Positions 27,873 through 38,805 of a stretch of DNA of 64,000 bases are shown here, one piece after another (position 1 is the first letter of the stretch; each line of letters begins with the position of its first letter). The notes under the pieces were generated by a model. It did not search any database, was not told the origin of the DNA, and saw only the letters and a list, made by a program, of their open reading frames with translations. A program made the position numbers and the translations under genes. The stretch comes from Lithodes maja (taxonomy: Eukaryota > Arthropoda > Malacostraca > Decapoda > Lithodidae), in the NCBI GenBank assembly GCA_037953745.1, contig JBAKBP010000765.1, positions 124,001 through 188,000 of the forward strand, given 5' to 3'.

Positions 27873-30800
27873 TTACTGCTGTATGAGGCCAACCTGGTAA
27901 ATGCAATCTTTGATCCGTGGCAGTGGGTAGGTATCGTTCTTTGTGACAGCATTGACTTGCCTATAGTCCCTACAAAACCTATGGCTCCTGTCTGGCTTTG
28001 GCACAAGTATGACCGGACTACTCCACTGGCTTAAGGCCCTAGTGATCAGTTCATTAGACAACATAAAGTCAAGCTCGACCTGCAGTATACTCCTGCGTTG
28101 TGGCGAGACACGGTAGGGGGATAGTTTAATGGGAGTTGCATCCCCTACGTCGATGTCGTGCACAGCCAAAGTAGTGAGCCCTGGAGTATCACGGAACACA
28201 CTGGGAGACTGAGATAAAACAGAGATTAGTTGGTTCGCTTGATCAGAGGGAAGATGACATAGTTTAGATGGTAATTCCCTCCAAGCCACTGAATTATACT
28301 GAAAGTTGGATAGGCTACATGACAAGTCAAAGTCTGCATGGATACCTTCAGGCTCTGGAACAGTCTGTTGCGAGTCAGTAAGAGAACTGAAAACTTCGTC
28401 CGCACCAGGCTGTTCACAGGTCCTGACATTCACTGCCACAGTGGGAGAATCTGGAGGAGAGGAATCAGGGGACCTATGGTAGGGTTTCAACATATTTATA
28501 TGGAATACTTGCGTGGGCTTTCTCCTGTCTGGGGTAGTTACTAGATAATCGGTAATGCTCACCCTCCGAATGATCTTATATGGGCCTCTGAACTTGGCAG
28601 ATAATGGTTGGCCAAAAAGGGGGAGCAGGACCAAAACCTCATCACCGGGCTGAAACTCCCTCTCACGGGCTTTTCTGTCATACCATTTCTTCATGGAGCT
28701 TTTAGCCACAGTCAGGTTTTGAGCGGCAAACTCACATGAGGATCTCAGCCGGGTTTTGAAATCTGAACCATACTTGAGGTTTTGGTTCCCCTCCTGGCCA
28801 ACTAGGCTATCCTGCAATAGTTGCAAAGGACCTCTTACCTGGTGACCGAAAACTAGCTCATTAGGGGAAAAACCCAGGGATTCAGTTGGAACCTCACGAG
28901 TAGCAAATAAAAGAAAAGGTACCCCCTTGTCCCACTCAACTCCGGTCTCTGTACAATATTTACGTAACATTCCCTTTAATGTCTGATGATATCGTTCGAG
29001 AACCCCTTGACTCTCTGGGTGGTAGGTGCTAGACTTAACATGCTCGATACCCAACTCCTTCAGGGACTGCTGAAAAATGTTAGAGGTAAAATTAGTTCCT
29101 TGATCACTTTGCACCTCATGGGGGAAACCCATTCTGGTGAAGAATTTGAGCAGTTCCTTGATGACAGTTGGAGCAGAGGTAGTCCTTAAGGGTATAGCCT
29201 CTGGGTAGCGAGTTGCCATGTCCATGATAGTTAATAAATAAATGTTACCTTGGGAAGTCTTAGGCAATGGGCCTACAATGTCCACTACCACCCGAGTAAA
29301 AGGATTCTCGGGCAAGGGCACCAGAGGATGTACAGGCACCTTCTGATTGGGTTTTCCTGTCATCTGGCAAGTGTGACACACTCTACAACACTCCACTACA
29401 TCTGCACGCATTCCTGGCCAGTAAAAGTGGGCTCTGATTCTGTCTAGAGTTTTTCTCACACCTAGGTGTCCTGCCAATGGTATACAATGTGCCATTTCCA
29501 TGATATCTTTACGACAAGGTTTGGGGACTACTACTTGATGGACGTCCCAAGCCCCGTCATCGATTGGTCTGTGTGGCGGTCTCCATCTTCGCCACAATAC
29601 TCCTCCTTTGAGGTAGAAACATTCACCACCCTCCTTCTCACATTCCTCTTCACTCACGGACCTGGTAGCTAACTCCTTGCATTCACTATCATCTCTCTGT
29701 AGCTCTACCAGGCCACTAGCACTAGGACAATTTGGAGGGGTTTCATGGTCATCGTTAGAGTCAAGATGAGCCATAAAGGTGTCAGATAAATCCACCTCAG
29801 TCACATCATCAGGCACAGTAGGAGCGTCATTCACACTCTCATCATCCCTTTCATCAACTCTTACATTCGGTACATTTCTGTCGGAGGGAACTGCTACTTG
29901 AGACATTGAACGTGTGACAGCACACACAGGGAAAACTGTTGGCATCTCCTTTTCGAGCTCACCGGTTAGTGGCTCGTTAACAGGGGAAAGTGACAAAATG
30001 GGGTCTGGTCGGACCTTCGCACCTGCTACATCATTCCCCAAAAGGAGCGTTACCCCAGGCACAGGGATATCTTGGGACCTACACAAAGCTATGGTGGCCT
30101 CACCCTGTAGTAACTCGCATTCAATTTCGCCTTTTACCAAGTATGCATAAAACTGGCCTCCAGCACCTCTCATTACAACTGGTTCGCCAGGTGGGCACTC
30201 AGTGTAAGGATTCACCATGAGGGTGCTAGTAGAACCTGTGTCTCTCAGAATTTTTACCTCATGCATACAACCATTTAATCTCACGTTGCCAGATGAAATA
30301 AAGGGACGGTAACTGTCCTGCACTGATGGTGAAATTATTATTGGCTTAACCCTAGTGGGTTGCACCACACATGCTACTACACCCCTGTCTAGATGTTTTA
30401 AGTTAGCTGCTAGGTACTCCTTCTGTCGAGAGTCCTGCATTAAAGGAACTTTTGGTGCTAGGTACTCCTGTCGGGAGTCCTGCATTACAGGCACATATGG
30501 AGTTTGAGATACGGCGGCAACTGTCTGCCCCGATCTCTCCGTTCTCTCCTTGGCCCAGCACTGATAAGCTAGGTGGCCTCTCTTGCCACAAAAAGTACAT
30601 ACTTTAGGGGATACGGGAACGTTCCCTCTTTGAGCATTACTATTAGTTTGGGGCCCACCTCTGTTACCATTGCCCTGAGTCGCATTTTTAGTTGGGGGAA
30701 CAATTCGGTTTTGGCTAGCTGGGGAAGACGTTATAGGCTTGTGACTGGGTCTGTCAGATTTGTGATTGGGATACTTAAAATTAGAACTAGAATTATCGTA

Positions 30801-31790
30801 GGGCTTCTTTCCACGAAATTTGTTGTTAAGCACGTATGTGTCAGCCATGTCAGCGGCGTCAGCAAGACAATCTACCTTTTTCCCCTTTAAATGATAGGAT
30901 ACAGAAGAATCAATTTTCCATAGGAAATTTTCTAACAGGACCAACTCCTTCAGATCGTTGTAGCTTGTGACTTTCTTACTCTTGACCCAATGATTGAAAG
31001 TTTTAGTCATGGTCCTGGCAAATACCTTATGGGTTTCTTCTACTTTCTTCTGGTTTTTACGGAAAGATTGCCTGTAAGCCTCAGGCTGCAATTGATAGGT
31101 TTTTAGGATAGCTGCTTTGAGATGGTCATAATCCTGCCTAACTTCTGCTACTTCTGACAAATACGTGGCTCGAGCCTGCCCTATCAAAACGGTTTGCAAC
31201 ATGAAAGGCCATTGATCTCTTGTCCACTTCATACCTCCAGCAACTTCCTCAAACAAAACAAAGAAATCCTGCACATTATCCTCAGTGAAAGGTGGAATGA
31301 CACTAGTCATAGTTAATCCCAGAGGGGGAGCAATTTCGGGAGCATTTGTATTGACATTTAGTTGAGCCGTACGATATTGATATTCACATTGTTCGGTCGT
31401 TGCACTGGCATTTATTCTGGCTAGTTCTATATTTGCGTTGGCTTTTATGCTGGCTTCTTCGGTATTTGCTCTGGCTTGTTCGGCATTTATTCTGGCTAGT
31501 TCTAGTTCGAATATTTGATCACCGGTCAAACCAGGTGGCAATTGTATATCAAGTTGGCTAGGTTTACTAGGGATCCCACCAACTGCTCCGTCACCCTCCC
31601 CGCCTTCTAGAGGGAACAGGTGGGTTTTTATGGTCTGAGCCACCTCTACTTTGGACATGTTTGAGACAGTTAATTGGAGATGTGAGGCAAGCACTTTCAG
31701 TTCAGATTTTGACAGACAGTCAATATCAGGGGCTGTGGGTTCTGATTCTATGAAAACTCTAGCATCTTCTTCATTAATTAGTTGAGGCAT
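27873..31790 (-). CDS. Element C gag-PR-INT-(RT) polyprotein, 1305 aa
   Basis: Start MPQLINEEDARVFIESE. Domains with approximate residues: SAP-like segment 25-55 (LSKSELKVLASHL); a GDGAVGG-PSKP segment shared with A and B; Ala/Glu-rich coiled coil 85-140; capsid-like region 160-350; CCHC 397-410 (CTFCGKRGHLAYQC); a short duplication containing MQDSRQEYLA; protease DTGST near 518; integrase zinc domain near 767 (HCIPLAGHLGV...CHTC); integrase core (VVVDIVGP, VQSDQGTNF, QGVLERYH); GPY/F (KFRGPYKI). RT begins at about 1225 (SQWSSPVILVPKPD) and ends prematurely at VGLIQQ. Integrase precedes RT, as in B. Gag, PR and INT are uninterrupted, so INT could still act in trans. Confidence 0.88.
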   Translation of the reverse strand: MPQLINEEDARVFIESEPTAPDIDCLSKSELKVLASHLQLTVSNMSKVEVAQTIKTHLFPLEGGEGDGAVGGIPSKPSQLDIQLPPGLTGDQIFELELARINAEQARANTEEASIKANANIELARINASATTEQCEYQYRTAQLNVNTNAPEIAPPLGLTMTSVIPPFTEDNVQDFFVLFEEVAGGMKWTRDQWPFMLQTVLIGQARATYLSEVAEVRQDYDHLKAAILKTYQLQPEAYRQSFRKNQKKVEETHKVFARTMTKTFNHWVKSKKVTSYNDLKELVLLENFLWKIDSSVSYHLKGKKVDCLADAADMADTYVLNNKFRGKKPYDNSSSNFKYPNHKSDRPSHKPITSSPASQNRIVPPTKNATQGNGNRGGPQTNSNAQRGNVPVSPKVCTFCGKRGHLAYQCWAKERTERSGQTVAAVSQTPYVPVMQDSRQEYLAPKVPLMQDSRQKEYLAANLKHLDRGVVACVVQPTRVKPIIISPSVQDSYRPFISSGNVRLNGCMHEVKILRDTGSTSTLMVNPYTECPPGEPVVMRGAGGQFYAYLVKGEIECELLQGEATIALCRSQDIPVPGVTLLLGNDVAGAKVRPDPILSLSPVNEPLTGELEKEMPTVFPVCAVTRSMSQVAVPSDRNVPNVRVDERDDESVNDAPTVPDDVTEVDLSDTFMAHLDSNDDHETPPNCPSASGLVELQRDDSECKELATRSVSEEECEKEGGECFYLKGGVLWRRWRPPHRPIDDGAWDVHQVVVPKPCRKDIMEMAHCIPLAGHLGVRKTLDRIRAHFYWPGMRADVVECCRVCHTCQMTGKPNQKVPVHPLVPLPENPFTRVVVDIVGPLPKTSQGNIYLLTIMDMATRYPEAIPLRTTSAPTVIKELLKFFTRMGFPHEVQSDQGTNFTSNIFQQSLKELGIEHVKSSTYHPESQGVLERYHQTLKGMLRKYCTETGVEWDKGVPFLLFATREVPTESLGFSPNELVFGHQVRGPLQLLQDSLVGQEGNQNLKYGSDFKTRLRSSCEFAAQNLTVAKSSMKKWYDRKAREREFQPGDEVLVLLPLFGQPLSAKFRGPYKIIRRVSITDYLVTTPDRRKPTQVFHINMLKPYHRSPDSSPPDSPTVAVNVRTCEQPGADEVFSSLTDSQQTVPEPEGIHADFDLSCSLSNFQYNSVAWRELPSKLCHLPSDQANQLISVLSQSPSVFRDTPGLTTLAVHDIDVGDATPIKLSPYRVSPQRRSILQVELDFMLSNELITRALSQWSSPVILVPKPDRSHRFCRDYRQVNAVTKNDTYPLPRIKDCIYQVGLIQQ

Positions 31791-31855
31791 GATTTAATAT
31801 TTGATTTTTAAGAAGTGAAACGTTAATGAAACTGAGTGAAACTGTATGAAACGAA

Positions 31856-31872
31856 TCCTGGCGAGGTCGCCA
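31856..31872 (-). promoter_or_regulatory. Element C primer binding site
   Basis: On the minus strand, six bases after the 5' LTR end, TGGCGACCTCGCCAGGA starts with TGG and shares TGGCGACCT with elements A, B and D. It suggests a common tRNA primer. Confidence 0.7.
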
Positions 31873-31878
31873 CTCTTC

Positions 31879-33426
31879 TGTTACGTATCTTGATCCTCAA
31901 GTGGTTAACTTGATGAATCTAGATAGCACAGAGAATATATTAAGGTATCAGTCAGCTGAAGGCAAAACAAAAGTAAAATCTAATAAAATTATTTCCTGTT
32001 GTTGCTTCCTTTCCTTTTGGATCTTAGGACTTAGTATCCTTTATTGACTGATACTTTTTAATTATGAAAAATACTGAAACTAATTAAAGTCATTTAGTAT
32101 TTATAAAGAATATTATTTAACCGAAGCTTAGTAGGCTATGGTTATGAACCGAATAAGTTATATCTAAAGGACTATTAATTCTATAAAAAGTCATGAAAGA
32201 TAAATATTAAAGTAAGAATATTTCAGTCTCTTACCCTATTTGAAATGAATAGATAGTTTTCTTATATGTCCTTTTATTTATATTTAATTTAATTATTCTT
32301 GGTTCTGGTCTTACGTTAATAGAATTATATTATTATTATCATCAGGAGTAATATCAAAGTCACATAAAAAGTTAGATATATATTTAATAATTAGTTAAAT
32401 GTATTTCTTAACCACTTAACATTGGTTTGATTATGAGTAAATAAAGTTACAGGATCGTTTCATAGATTCGATTCAAGTCTCACTCAAATAATATGAAAAG
32501 CAAAATATAATATTTTGAAGCAAAATAATTTTCTTCAGCTTAGGAAATCACTAGAAGTAATATTAACACAGCCATGTTAGTCTAAGGCGATATTACTAAT
32601 ATGAGACAATAGCATCACCGTACTAAGCACCGTTAAGCAATGTAAGCTTAATTCAAAGAAAATGAAAGAACTCGTAAGTATTAATATAAAACAATAGTAT
32701 TACTTTAATCATAACCCAATTACTTAAAGAGTTGCTTTAGTCCACAAGTTAGTCAACTAAAATAGTTATGTACATAATAATAGCGTTAACGTTACTTCGC
32801 AATCAAATAGTTAAGTACACAATAATAGTAGCGTTAACGTTAATTCGCAATCAAATAGTTAAACACATAATAGTAGCGTTCACGTTAATTCCCAATCAAA
32901 TAGTTAAACACATAATAGTAGCGTTCACGTTAATTCCCAATCACATATCTCACTAACCAACATAACGTAAGTGTTTACACCGAACACACTTAACACACAT
33001 TTATATAATCTGACTGACAGTCACAATCCCATTATAATACTTCACCCCGTCTTCCTCCAGCTGCAAGTTCACCTTCCCCAACTCCAAATGAGACTGATCT
33101 GAATGCCCACAACTCGGGTCTTATATACCAAACAATGATGGTGTAGGAACGAATCAGGAGGCGAGTGATGGTGCGCGCCCCTATCATAGCTCCTCGAGTT
33201 GCATAGCAGGTGCCTGGTCCAATCACAGCTCCCGGCGTCGATCATACGTCATAGCATCGTGGCATCGAGGTAGTTTGTAGGGTCCCCTATGACGCACGCA
33301 GGTGTGAAGGCTTGTTTGCAGGTATGCGGGAGAGGTAGTTTCCCCACTCGCTTCACCGTTTGGGTAGTTCGGCTCCTTCAACTCTAATTCTAACTCTTAA
33401 ATTAACATACAGGGCTCCGTATGTCA
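31879..33426 (-). repeat. Element C 5' LTR (right copy, 1548 bp)
   Basis: Pairs with 25975-27574. It is 52 bp shorter, mostly from the tandem-repeat region at 32760-32945, and carries scattered substitutions. Confidence 0.88.
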
Positions 33427-33518
<92 letters not shown>

Positions 33519-33545
33519 TATACAGTATATATATATATTATTATA
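33427..33545. repeat. (AT)n microsatellite right of element C
   Basis: About 115 bp of alternating AT with a few interruptions (TACAATTATACAG). It is the right flank of C; the left flank of C is also (AT)n, consistent with insertion into the tract. Confidence 0.93.
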
Positions 33546-33633
33546 TTTTTTCCTATGTGAGTGAGGGAGACAAACGGCAGAACTGCCTGTAGCGAGTGCC
33601 TCCCCCAGAGTTGAAAGAGTGACCGGGCCAAAA

Positions 33634-34296
33634 TCAAGTGACGTTCGAGCCTAAATGCATGGACACACAGAGTTTGAAGCAACTTGAGTCATAGGAAAAG
33701 GGAAAGACTGATTCTGGGAGAGAGTTCCAGAGCTCAGCAGTTGAATAGAAGAAAGACTGAGAATAACGTTTCACTGTTGGGTTGGAGAGTTGCACAGAGT
33801 AGGGGTGGGATTGTGTTGCAAGACGGATACTACGTACCCTACGTGGAGGAGGTGGTATACACTGGGAAAGCTTTGAGGAACATTGATTATTGTAGTAGCA
33901 ATAGAATAGCGAGAGAGATGCAACATTGCAGAGAAGAGGGAGAGATTGCAGAAAGTTGGTGAGTGGACGGGAGTTAATGATACGAAAGGCTTTCCTTTCT
34001 AATTTGTCTAGGAGTGCAGTGTGAGAGGATCCTCCCCACACATGTGAACAATACTCAATACATGGACGCACCGTGCCCCTGTACAGAGCAAGGAACGGTG
34101 CAGGGGTAAAGCACCTCTTGTGGCGGTTGAGCACATCCAGCTTCTTGGAGGTTGCCTTAGCAAGACTGGTAATATAGTCCTTCCAAGTGAGAGCAGTAGA
34201 AAAAGTGACACCGAGTATATTGAGAGAAGATGAAGGATTGAGTTTTGTATTGTTGAAGTGTAAAAAGGAGTACATAGGAAGTACAAAGAAAATCAA
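33634..34296 (-). pseudogene. LINE RT thumb and C-terminal region
   Basis: A 220-residue open stretch: LNILGVTFSTALTWKDYI and LYRGTVRPCIEYCSHVWGGS are typical post-palm motifs of Jockey/CR1-type RTs. YSQSFFYSTAELWNSLPESV is the common C-terminal LWNSLP signature. The catalytic motifs are upstream in other frames, so this piece is not functional. Initiation at 34296 is arbitrary. Confidence 0.7.
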
Positions 34297-34741
34297 GCAA
34301 CAACAGGTCTAGTGACCCTTCTAGGCTGCTTGTCCTCCAAAACACTGAGGATCAAGTGTCCAAACAGTGGTTTAGAGTGGGTAAGGGAACATTGGAAAGG
34401 GAACTACTGCCCTGGAACGAATGTCCGTGGCAGGATTGGGAGTTAGTAGGGGACAGATGGGTTAGTAACTGAGGGGACAATAAAATAAAGTTATTAATTT
34501 ACAAACGCAGTCAGTCGCGGGTTTGATGCGAGATATTTGTCTAGGCGAAGTTTAAATGAATCAACGGTGCTGCAGTCTATAACATCTCGGGGAAGGGATA
34601 GTCCTCTGGGAGTTCCAAACGGGTAGTAAGATGAAGAAATTGGGTTTTGGAAGCATTAAAGACAACAAGGTTTTCTCTGCCCCAATTGTAAATAGTAGTT
34701 AGATCAGAAGATAAGTGTTGCATGGCTTCATTATGTTTGTT

Positions 34742-35270
34742 TTAGAGGGATTGCTGGCTTGGGCATTCAGGAAAACTAATTGAGTAGTGTAAGGTAGAGT
34801 CGTCTGCATATGAATGGATGGGACTGGAGGTGCAGTTGAGAAGATCATGTATGAAAATTAGAAAGATAATAGGAGATAGGACAGAGCCCTGAGGAACACC
34901 GGAGTTGATAGGATGAGGAAGTGAGCGATGGCCTTCCACAAACGCAGCTATGAAACGGCTGGAAAGGAAATTAGAGACATAGGCTCAAATAGAGAGATAG
35001 AAACCGAAGGAGGGTAGTTTAGAAATGAAAGATTTGTGCCAAACTCTATCGAAGGCCTTCGATATGTCTAGTAAGGTCTCACTGAAGTCCCAAAAAGAGG
35101 ATGACCAAGAGTTAGTAAGAATATTAAAGATGATCACCAGTAGAGCGACCCTTATGGAAGCCATACTGGCAATCGAGAGTAGATTATGAGAAGAGAAATG
35201 CTTAAAAATTTTTGAGGTAAGAATAGTTTAATAAACTTTAGAGATGCAAGAAATGAGAGCAATAGGACGA
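34742..35270 (-). pseudogene. LINE RT catalytic region, broken
   Basis: Contains NSGVPQGSVLSPIIFLIFIH and IHSYADDSTLHYS (catalytic YADD) in one frame at 34742-34939. The DISKAFDRVWH motif and the RPIALISC motif lie upstream with stops between. The active-site residues are present but the frame is not continuous. Confidence 0.65.
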
Positions 35271-35520
35271 TAGTTGGAGGGTTGAAAGTGGTCACCCTTC
35301 TTTGGGACAGGTTGAATGAGAGCAAACTTCCAGCAAGAAGGGAAGGCTTTCAAGGAGAGACAGGGAGGGAAGAGTTTGGCTAAGCAGGGAGTCAGCACGG
35401 AAGAACTACATCCTTAAAAGAGTTTATGATGTTTGGCATAAGTAGGAGAAAGGCGGGTGGAGAGGGAGGAATAGCACCGGAATCATCCAAAGTGGAGTTT
35501 TTAGCAAAAGTGTTTATCCT

Positions 35521-37729
35521 GAATTCGTGGGATTCACAAATGTATAACCTTGGAGGGTAAAAGGAATGGTAGGATAAAGCAAATATATGTTAAATAGGTT
35601 AAATAGTAATATATAAAAGGTGGTATCAATCAATATTACATTCTAACCTTGATAATGATAATGGTAGCAATACTGTAATGTAGTGTCAAACTCGTTGGTT
35701 TAGGCTAGCCTATAATATTGCGTACCTGTTAAAATTATTGGAGTGCACTCTAAGCTATTAACATGTACTTAGCCTTCTGTTGAGTTGTGGATGACCTGGT
35801 AGTTGTCTGATATTGGTAACATGGTTACACTATGGATAAATAATCGGCAGAGAAAGAAGGGAATGAGGACGGTCTTCACACCGTGGTGGTTGGGTAGCAA
35901 GTGGTTATATTTATATGGCTGGCCCTAGTGTTGCTAGGTAGTAGGTTGCCAGCCATAAATTCTTAATGATACACGAAATAATGTACCTTGTTTATATGCT
36001 GCAAATCAGCTAGCATTACGTAATATTAATTGAAATATACCTCCAAAGATATATTATTATTATTATCATACATAATTAATATTAACGTATCTACTAAAGT
36101 GAATAAACGAGGAATCTATGGACTTAAATTCTGCTCTATCGTAAACCAGGTAAATTCAAACTTGGATTTTCATGATATATTCCTCCGCCCAGCTGGCTCG
36201 TCCCAATCATGGCTCGCCATAACAGAAAGGACTCCAAATCAGCACGACCTCACGGTCTCATCGGAGCATCACGTCGATCAGCTCCAGATGTAGGATAACT
36301 AGGCTGAGAACCCGATACAGTTGAAATGACGGGGTTGCTACAGCCAAATGCAAAAGCCAGTTGCAGAATTGCCAGTCTGCAACTGGATCCACAAGATAAA
36401 CCAACAACACGGAAGCAGAGAAAGGACAAGAAAATACAGGAGCCACCCCTGCTGCCCAGAGCTTCTCATGTTTTATGGGACCAAGCAGCAGTTATGAGCA
36501 TGGGAAATTATCACAGCCAACCATAGCCCTGGTTTCAAACCACACCAGCCAATCACAAGACAGCATCCCCTCCATTCCCGGATCTGCAATATGAGGCAGG
36601 CATGTTTATGCAAGTTAAACACCAGCGACCGGAAGCTTACAGATACAAATGGACCTGAGCAAGAGTATTAGTTATGACGGTCCTGTAGATGTAATAACCT
36701 CAAGGAAAGAAGCACAAATAGGTAAGCAATACCCAAGTCTGTCTAAGAGTCTGGAGAATTATGTTATCCTTATAAGTAAGATTTCGCCAAGAATAGGTTA
36801 AATAAATGTCATGTATGATGTAAATGTGTTATCTAATATATAAGTAAACTTATAAATATTAACCAGCTATGTCTACGACAAGTATTAAACCTCACAACTC
36901 AATCACAACGAATTCACAATACCCCTATTGCCACGAGACTGAATAAAAGAGAGTCAAGAATTAAGTCAGATATTACCTCAAAGATTTAGTGGAAATGTAT
37001 GCAAACATCCACTGTGGTACTGTACTCAGCCTTGAAAAGGAACAGGACAGCTAAGCACAGAAGGAGCTTGTACCCCCCTGCCCCTGCCGGAGAGAGTGCT
37101 AGACCTGTGCTGCCCTTTGAAGTCTGGAACCTGAAGTCCTGCTCGAGTGATGCCCTACCCCCTCTGAAGTGCTGCTCCACGAACCTACGATCTACGTCGG
37201 CCAGACTTGCTCTCTCTCTACCCTCCAACATTACCCTAAGTGTCTCTGTAGGCCTATATCTTACGTTGTGTTTATTGTTGTCGAGGCATAGGTTAAAATA
37301 TGTGAATTGTGTAAGCGTGTGATTATATTTAGATCTGTGCCCAAGATCCTTATTTTGCGTATTTTTTTTTTATTTAATTTTTTTTCTATATTCCAACCTA
37401 CTTCCTCTCGGGCATAGGCTGAGAGCCTTAACATTCACCGCTTTACAATGAACAGTGAAGCCTGTGAGGTCTTGTTCCAGTCTAGGGAGTGAGACATGTG
37501 AAGCACGTAGAGTACAACGAGCACCTGCCATCTTGCCTTCACATGAGGCACGGTGCTCACTCATGGCCCGAAACGACCCCATCTCTGAAGCCACCTCGTT
37601 CCCGTGCTTCACTGTCTCACCCCCTACACTCGGACTCTCACACTTACACACACACAACGCCACCTGTTGAGCAGATAACTCACCAGGCATTGCACCCCTA
37701 TAGCATATTTTGAATATGGGAAAATTCAT
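35521..37729. other. Non-coding DNA without an assignable element
   Basis: 35521-36980 is AT-rich; its longer open frames have no known domain and poor codon character. 37000-37320 is less AT-rich but shows no domain on either strand. Part of it could be LTR or UTR of a decayed retroelement. Confidence 0.4.
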
Positions 37730-37925
37730 ACAGTGTTATTTAATCAGGGAACAATGAGGGTATTTTATTGACGTTTCGGTGGGCTTGTGGTAATGCACTG
37801 ATACTAGGTACAGCACAAATTCCATCCCAATAATATCTTCCCATTGCTACATCGGGATTTGAACCCGGGACCTTTGGATTACTAGGCCAGTGGCAAGACC
37901 ACTCCACCACACCTCAATCCTTCTG
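37730..37925 (-). repeat. tRNA-derived SINE
   Basis: On the minus strand a tRNA-like head (37846-37917) carries the A-box-like TGGTGGAGTGG (37899-37909) and a perfect B box GGTTCAAATCC (37855-37865), about 35 bp apart. A non-tRNA body with CCCACCGAAACGTCAATAAA follows, so this is a SINE and not a tRNA gene. No poly(A) tail is clear at the left end. Confidence 0.65.
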
Positions 37926-38688
37926 CAACTTATATTAACTCTTATCTAGAACTGTGTTCAAGATCCAATATTCATCTTGTTTAAAATTAATATCCTCTAG
38001 AACGTCCTACGCATACGTTATATAACCGTGTTAATTGATTTACCTCGCCACGCACTCACAGATTTTCCTAGTATATGTATTCTGGTATGTATGTTACAAA
38101 GTTGAGGTCGAAGTGTATTTAGTGTTTTAATTTCCCTTCTTAACTCATAACACATTACCTAAAACCTACGTTAATTTTCATAATTAATATCTCAGTATCC
38201 TCGTTGTGAAGTTTTGTCATTCACTAAGTATATTTTCTTTCCGAGCCCCCATTTTACGTTTGATTACTTAATCGCTTATGTAATTATCCTGTGAACTAGT
38301 ATCACCGTTCATTTGATCACTGACGTAGATAATTCTGATTCTTCCTGTCTAGGAATTCTAGCATTGCATAGAGTCTGTTGTCTAATACCGGTATATCATC
38401 ATATCGAATACACCACTTATTAAGGTTAATTCTTACTAAGGCTCTGTTAACTCGTTCAGACATCTTGTTAATACCCTTTTGAGTATTTCCGTAGTACAAC
38501 TTCGTCTTGTGCGCCACTTTTATTATTATTAATATTGTGTTAATTCTTATTTACGCTACTACCATTATAAGCGTTTCTAGGAGATCTGTTAACCAATCTC
38601 ATTTTGGTTAACTAGACTTTGTCTTCAAATACAATTAATAGATATTCCTCTATAGTTGATTCATAATTGTATTAACTCCTTGTGACAT
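37926..38688. other. Non-coding AT-rich DNA
   Basis: No firm feature. A 66-codon minus-strand frame at 38317-38517 begins right at TGGCGCACAAGACG, which looks like a primer binding site; this is too weak to call. Confidence 0.4.
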
Positions 38689-38805
38689 ATATGACGCGAT
38701 TGCGTCATATGAATAAGTCCACCAAAAACTCATATGACGCGATCGCGTCATATGGACTTATCTCTATACCTCTCCAATAAGTTTATGACGCAATTTTGCG
38801 TCATA
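38689..38805. repeat. Cluster of three TGACGC palindromes
   Basis: Three palindromes with the same arms. 38689-38710: ATATGACGC, 4-bp spacer, GCGTCATAT. 38731-38754: perfect 24-bp palindrome with centre CGATCG. 38784-38805: TATGACGCAA, 2-bp spacer, TTGCGTCATA. The middle one is also bracketed by ATAAGTCC (38713) and GGACTTAT (38754), extending a possible hairpin. TGACG is the half site of CREB/ATF proteins, but the spacing is not that of a standard CRE. Confidence 0.85.

Larger units (their letters stand above)
25975..33426 (-). mobile_element. Gypsy element C, Gmr1-like, internally deleted (7.5 kb)
   Basis: Minus-strand LTR element inserted in (AT)n. LTRs at 25975-27574 (3') and 31879-33426 (5'); in element orientation they begin TGACATACGG and end GATACGTAACA (two more bases, TC, could belong to the start). 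PBS just after the 5' LTR and a purine tract before the 3' LTR. The ORF covers gag, PR and INT, but RT breaks off early and RNase H is gone. The LTRs differ by one minisatellite unit and many substitutions, so it is older than B. Confidence 0.9.
33546..35520 (-). mobile_element. LINE, Jockey/CR1-like, decayed (minus strand)
   Basis: Minus-strand pieces in RT order: YRPIALISCISKVY at about 35255, DISKAFDRVWHKSFISKL at about 35050, NSGVPQGSVLSPIIF with SYADDSTLHY at 34742-34939, then the thumb and C-terminus at 33634-34296. The 34300-34500 stretch does not fit and may be an insertion. It ends beside (AT)n. It is unlike the other LINEs in the window. Confidence 0.75.

Noticed and set aside
36999..37729. 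Overlapping open frames on both strands as a possible host gene
   Set aside because: No recognised domain, no splice-site pattern I could defend, and an ordinary length for chance frames in a less AT-rich patch.
37846..37917. A functional tRNA gene on the minus strand
   Set aside because: Pol III boxes are present, but the arms do not fold cleanly by eye and a non-tRNA body continues downstream, so a SINE fits better.
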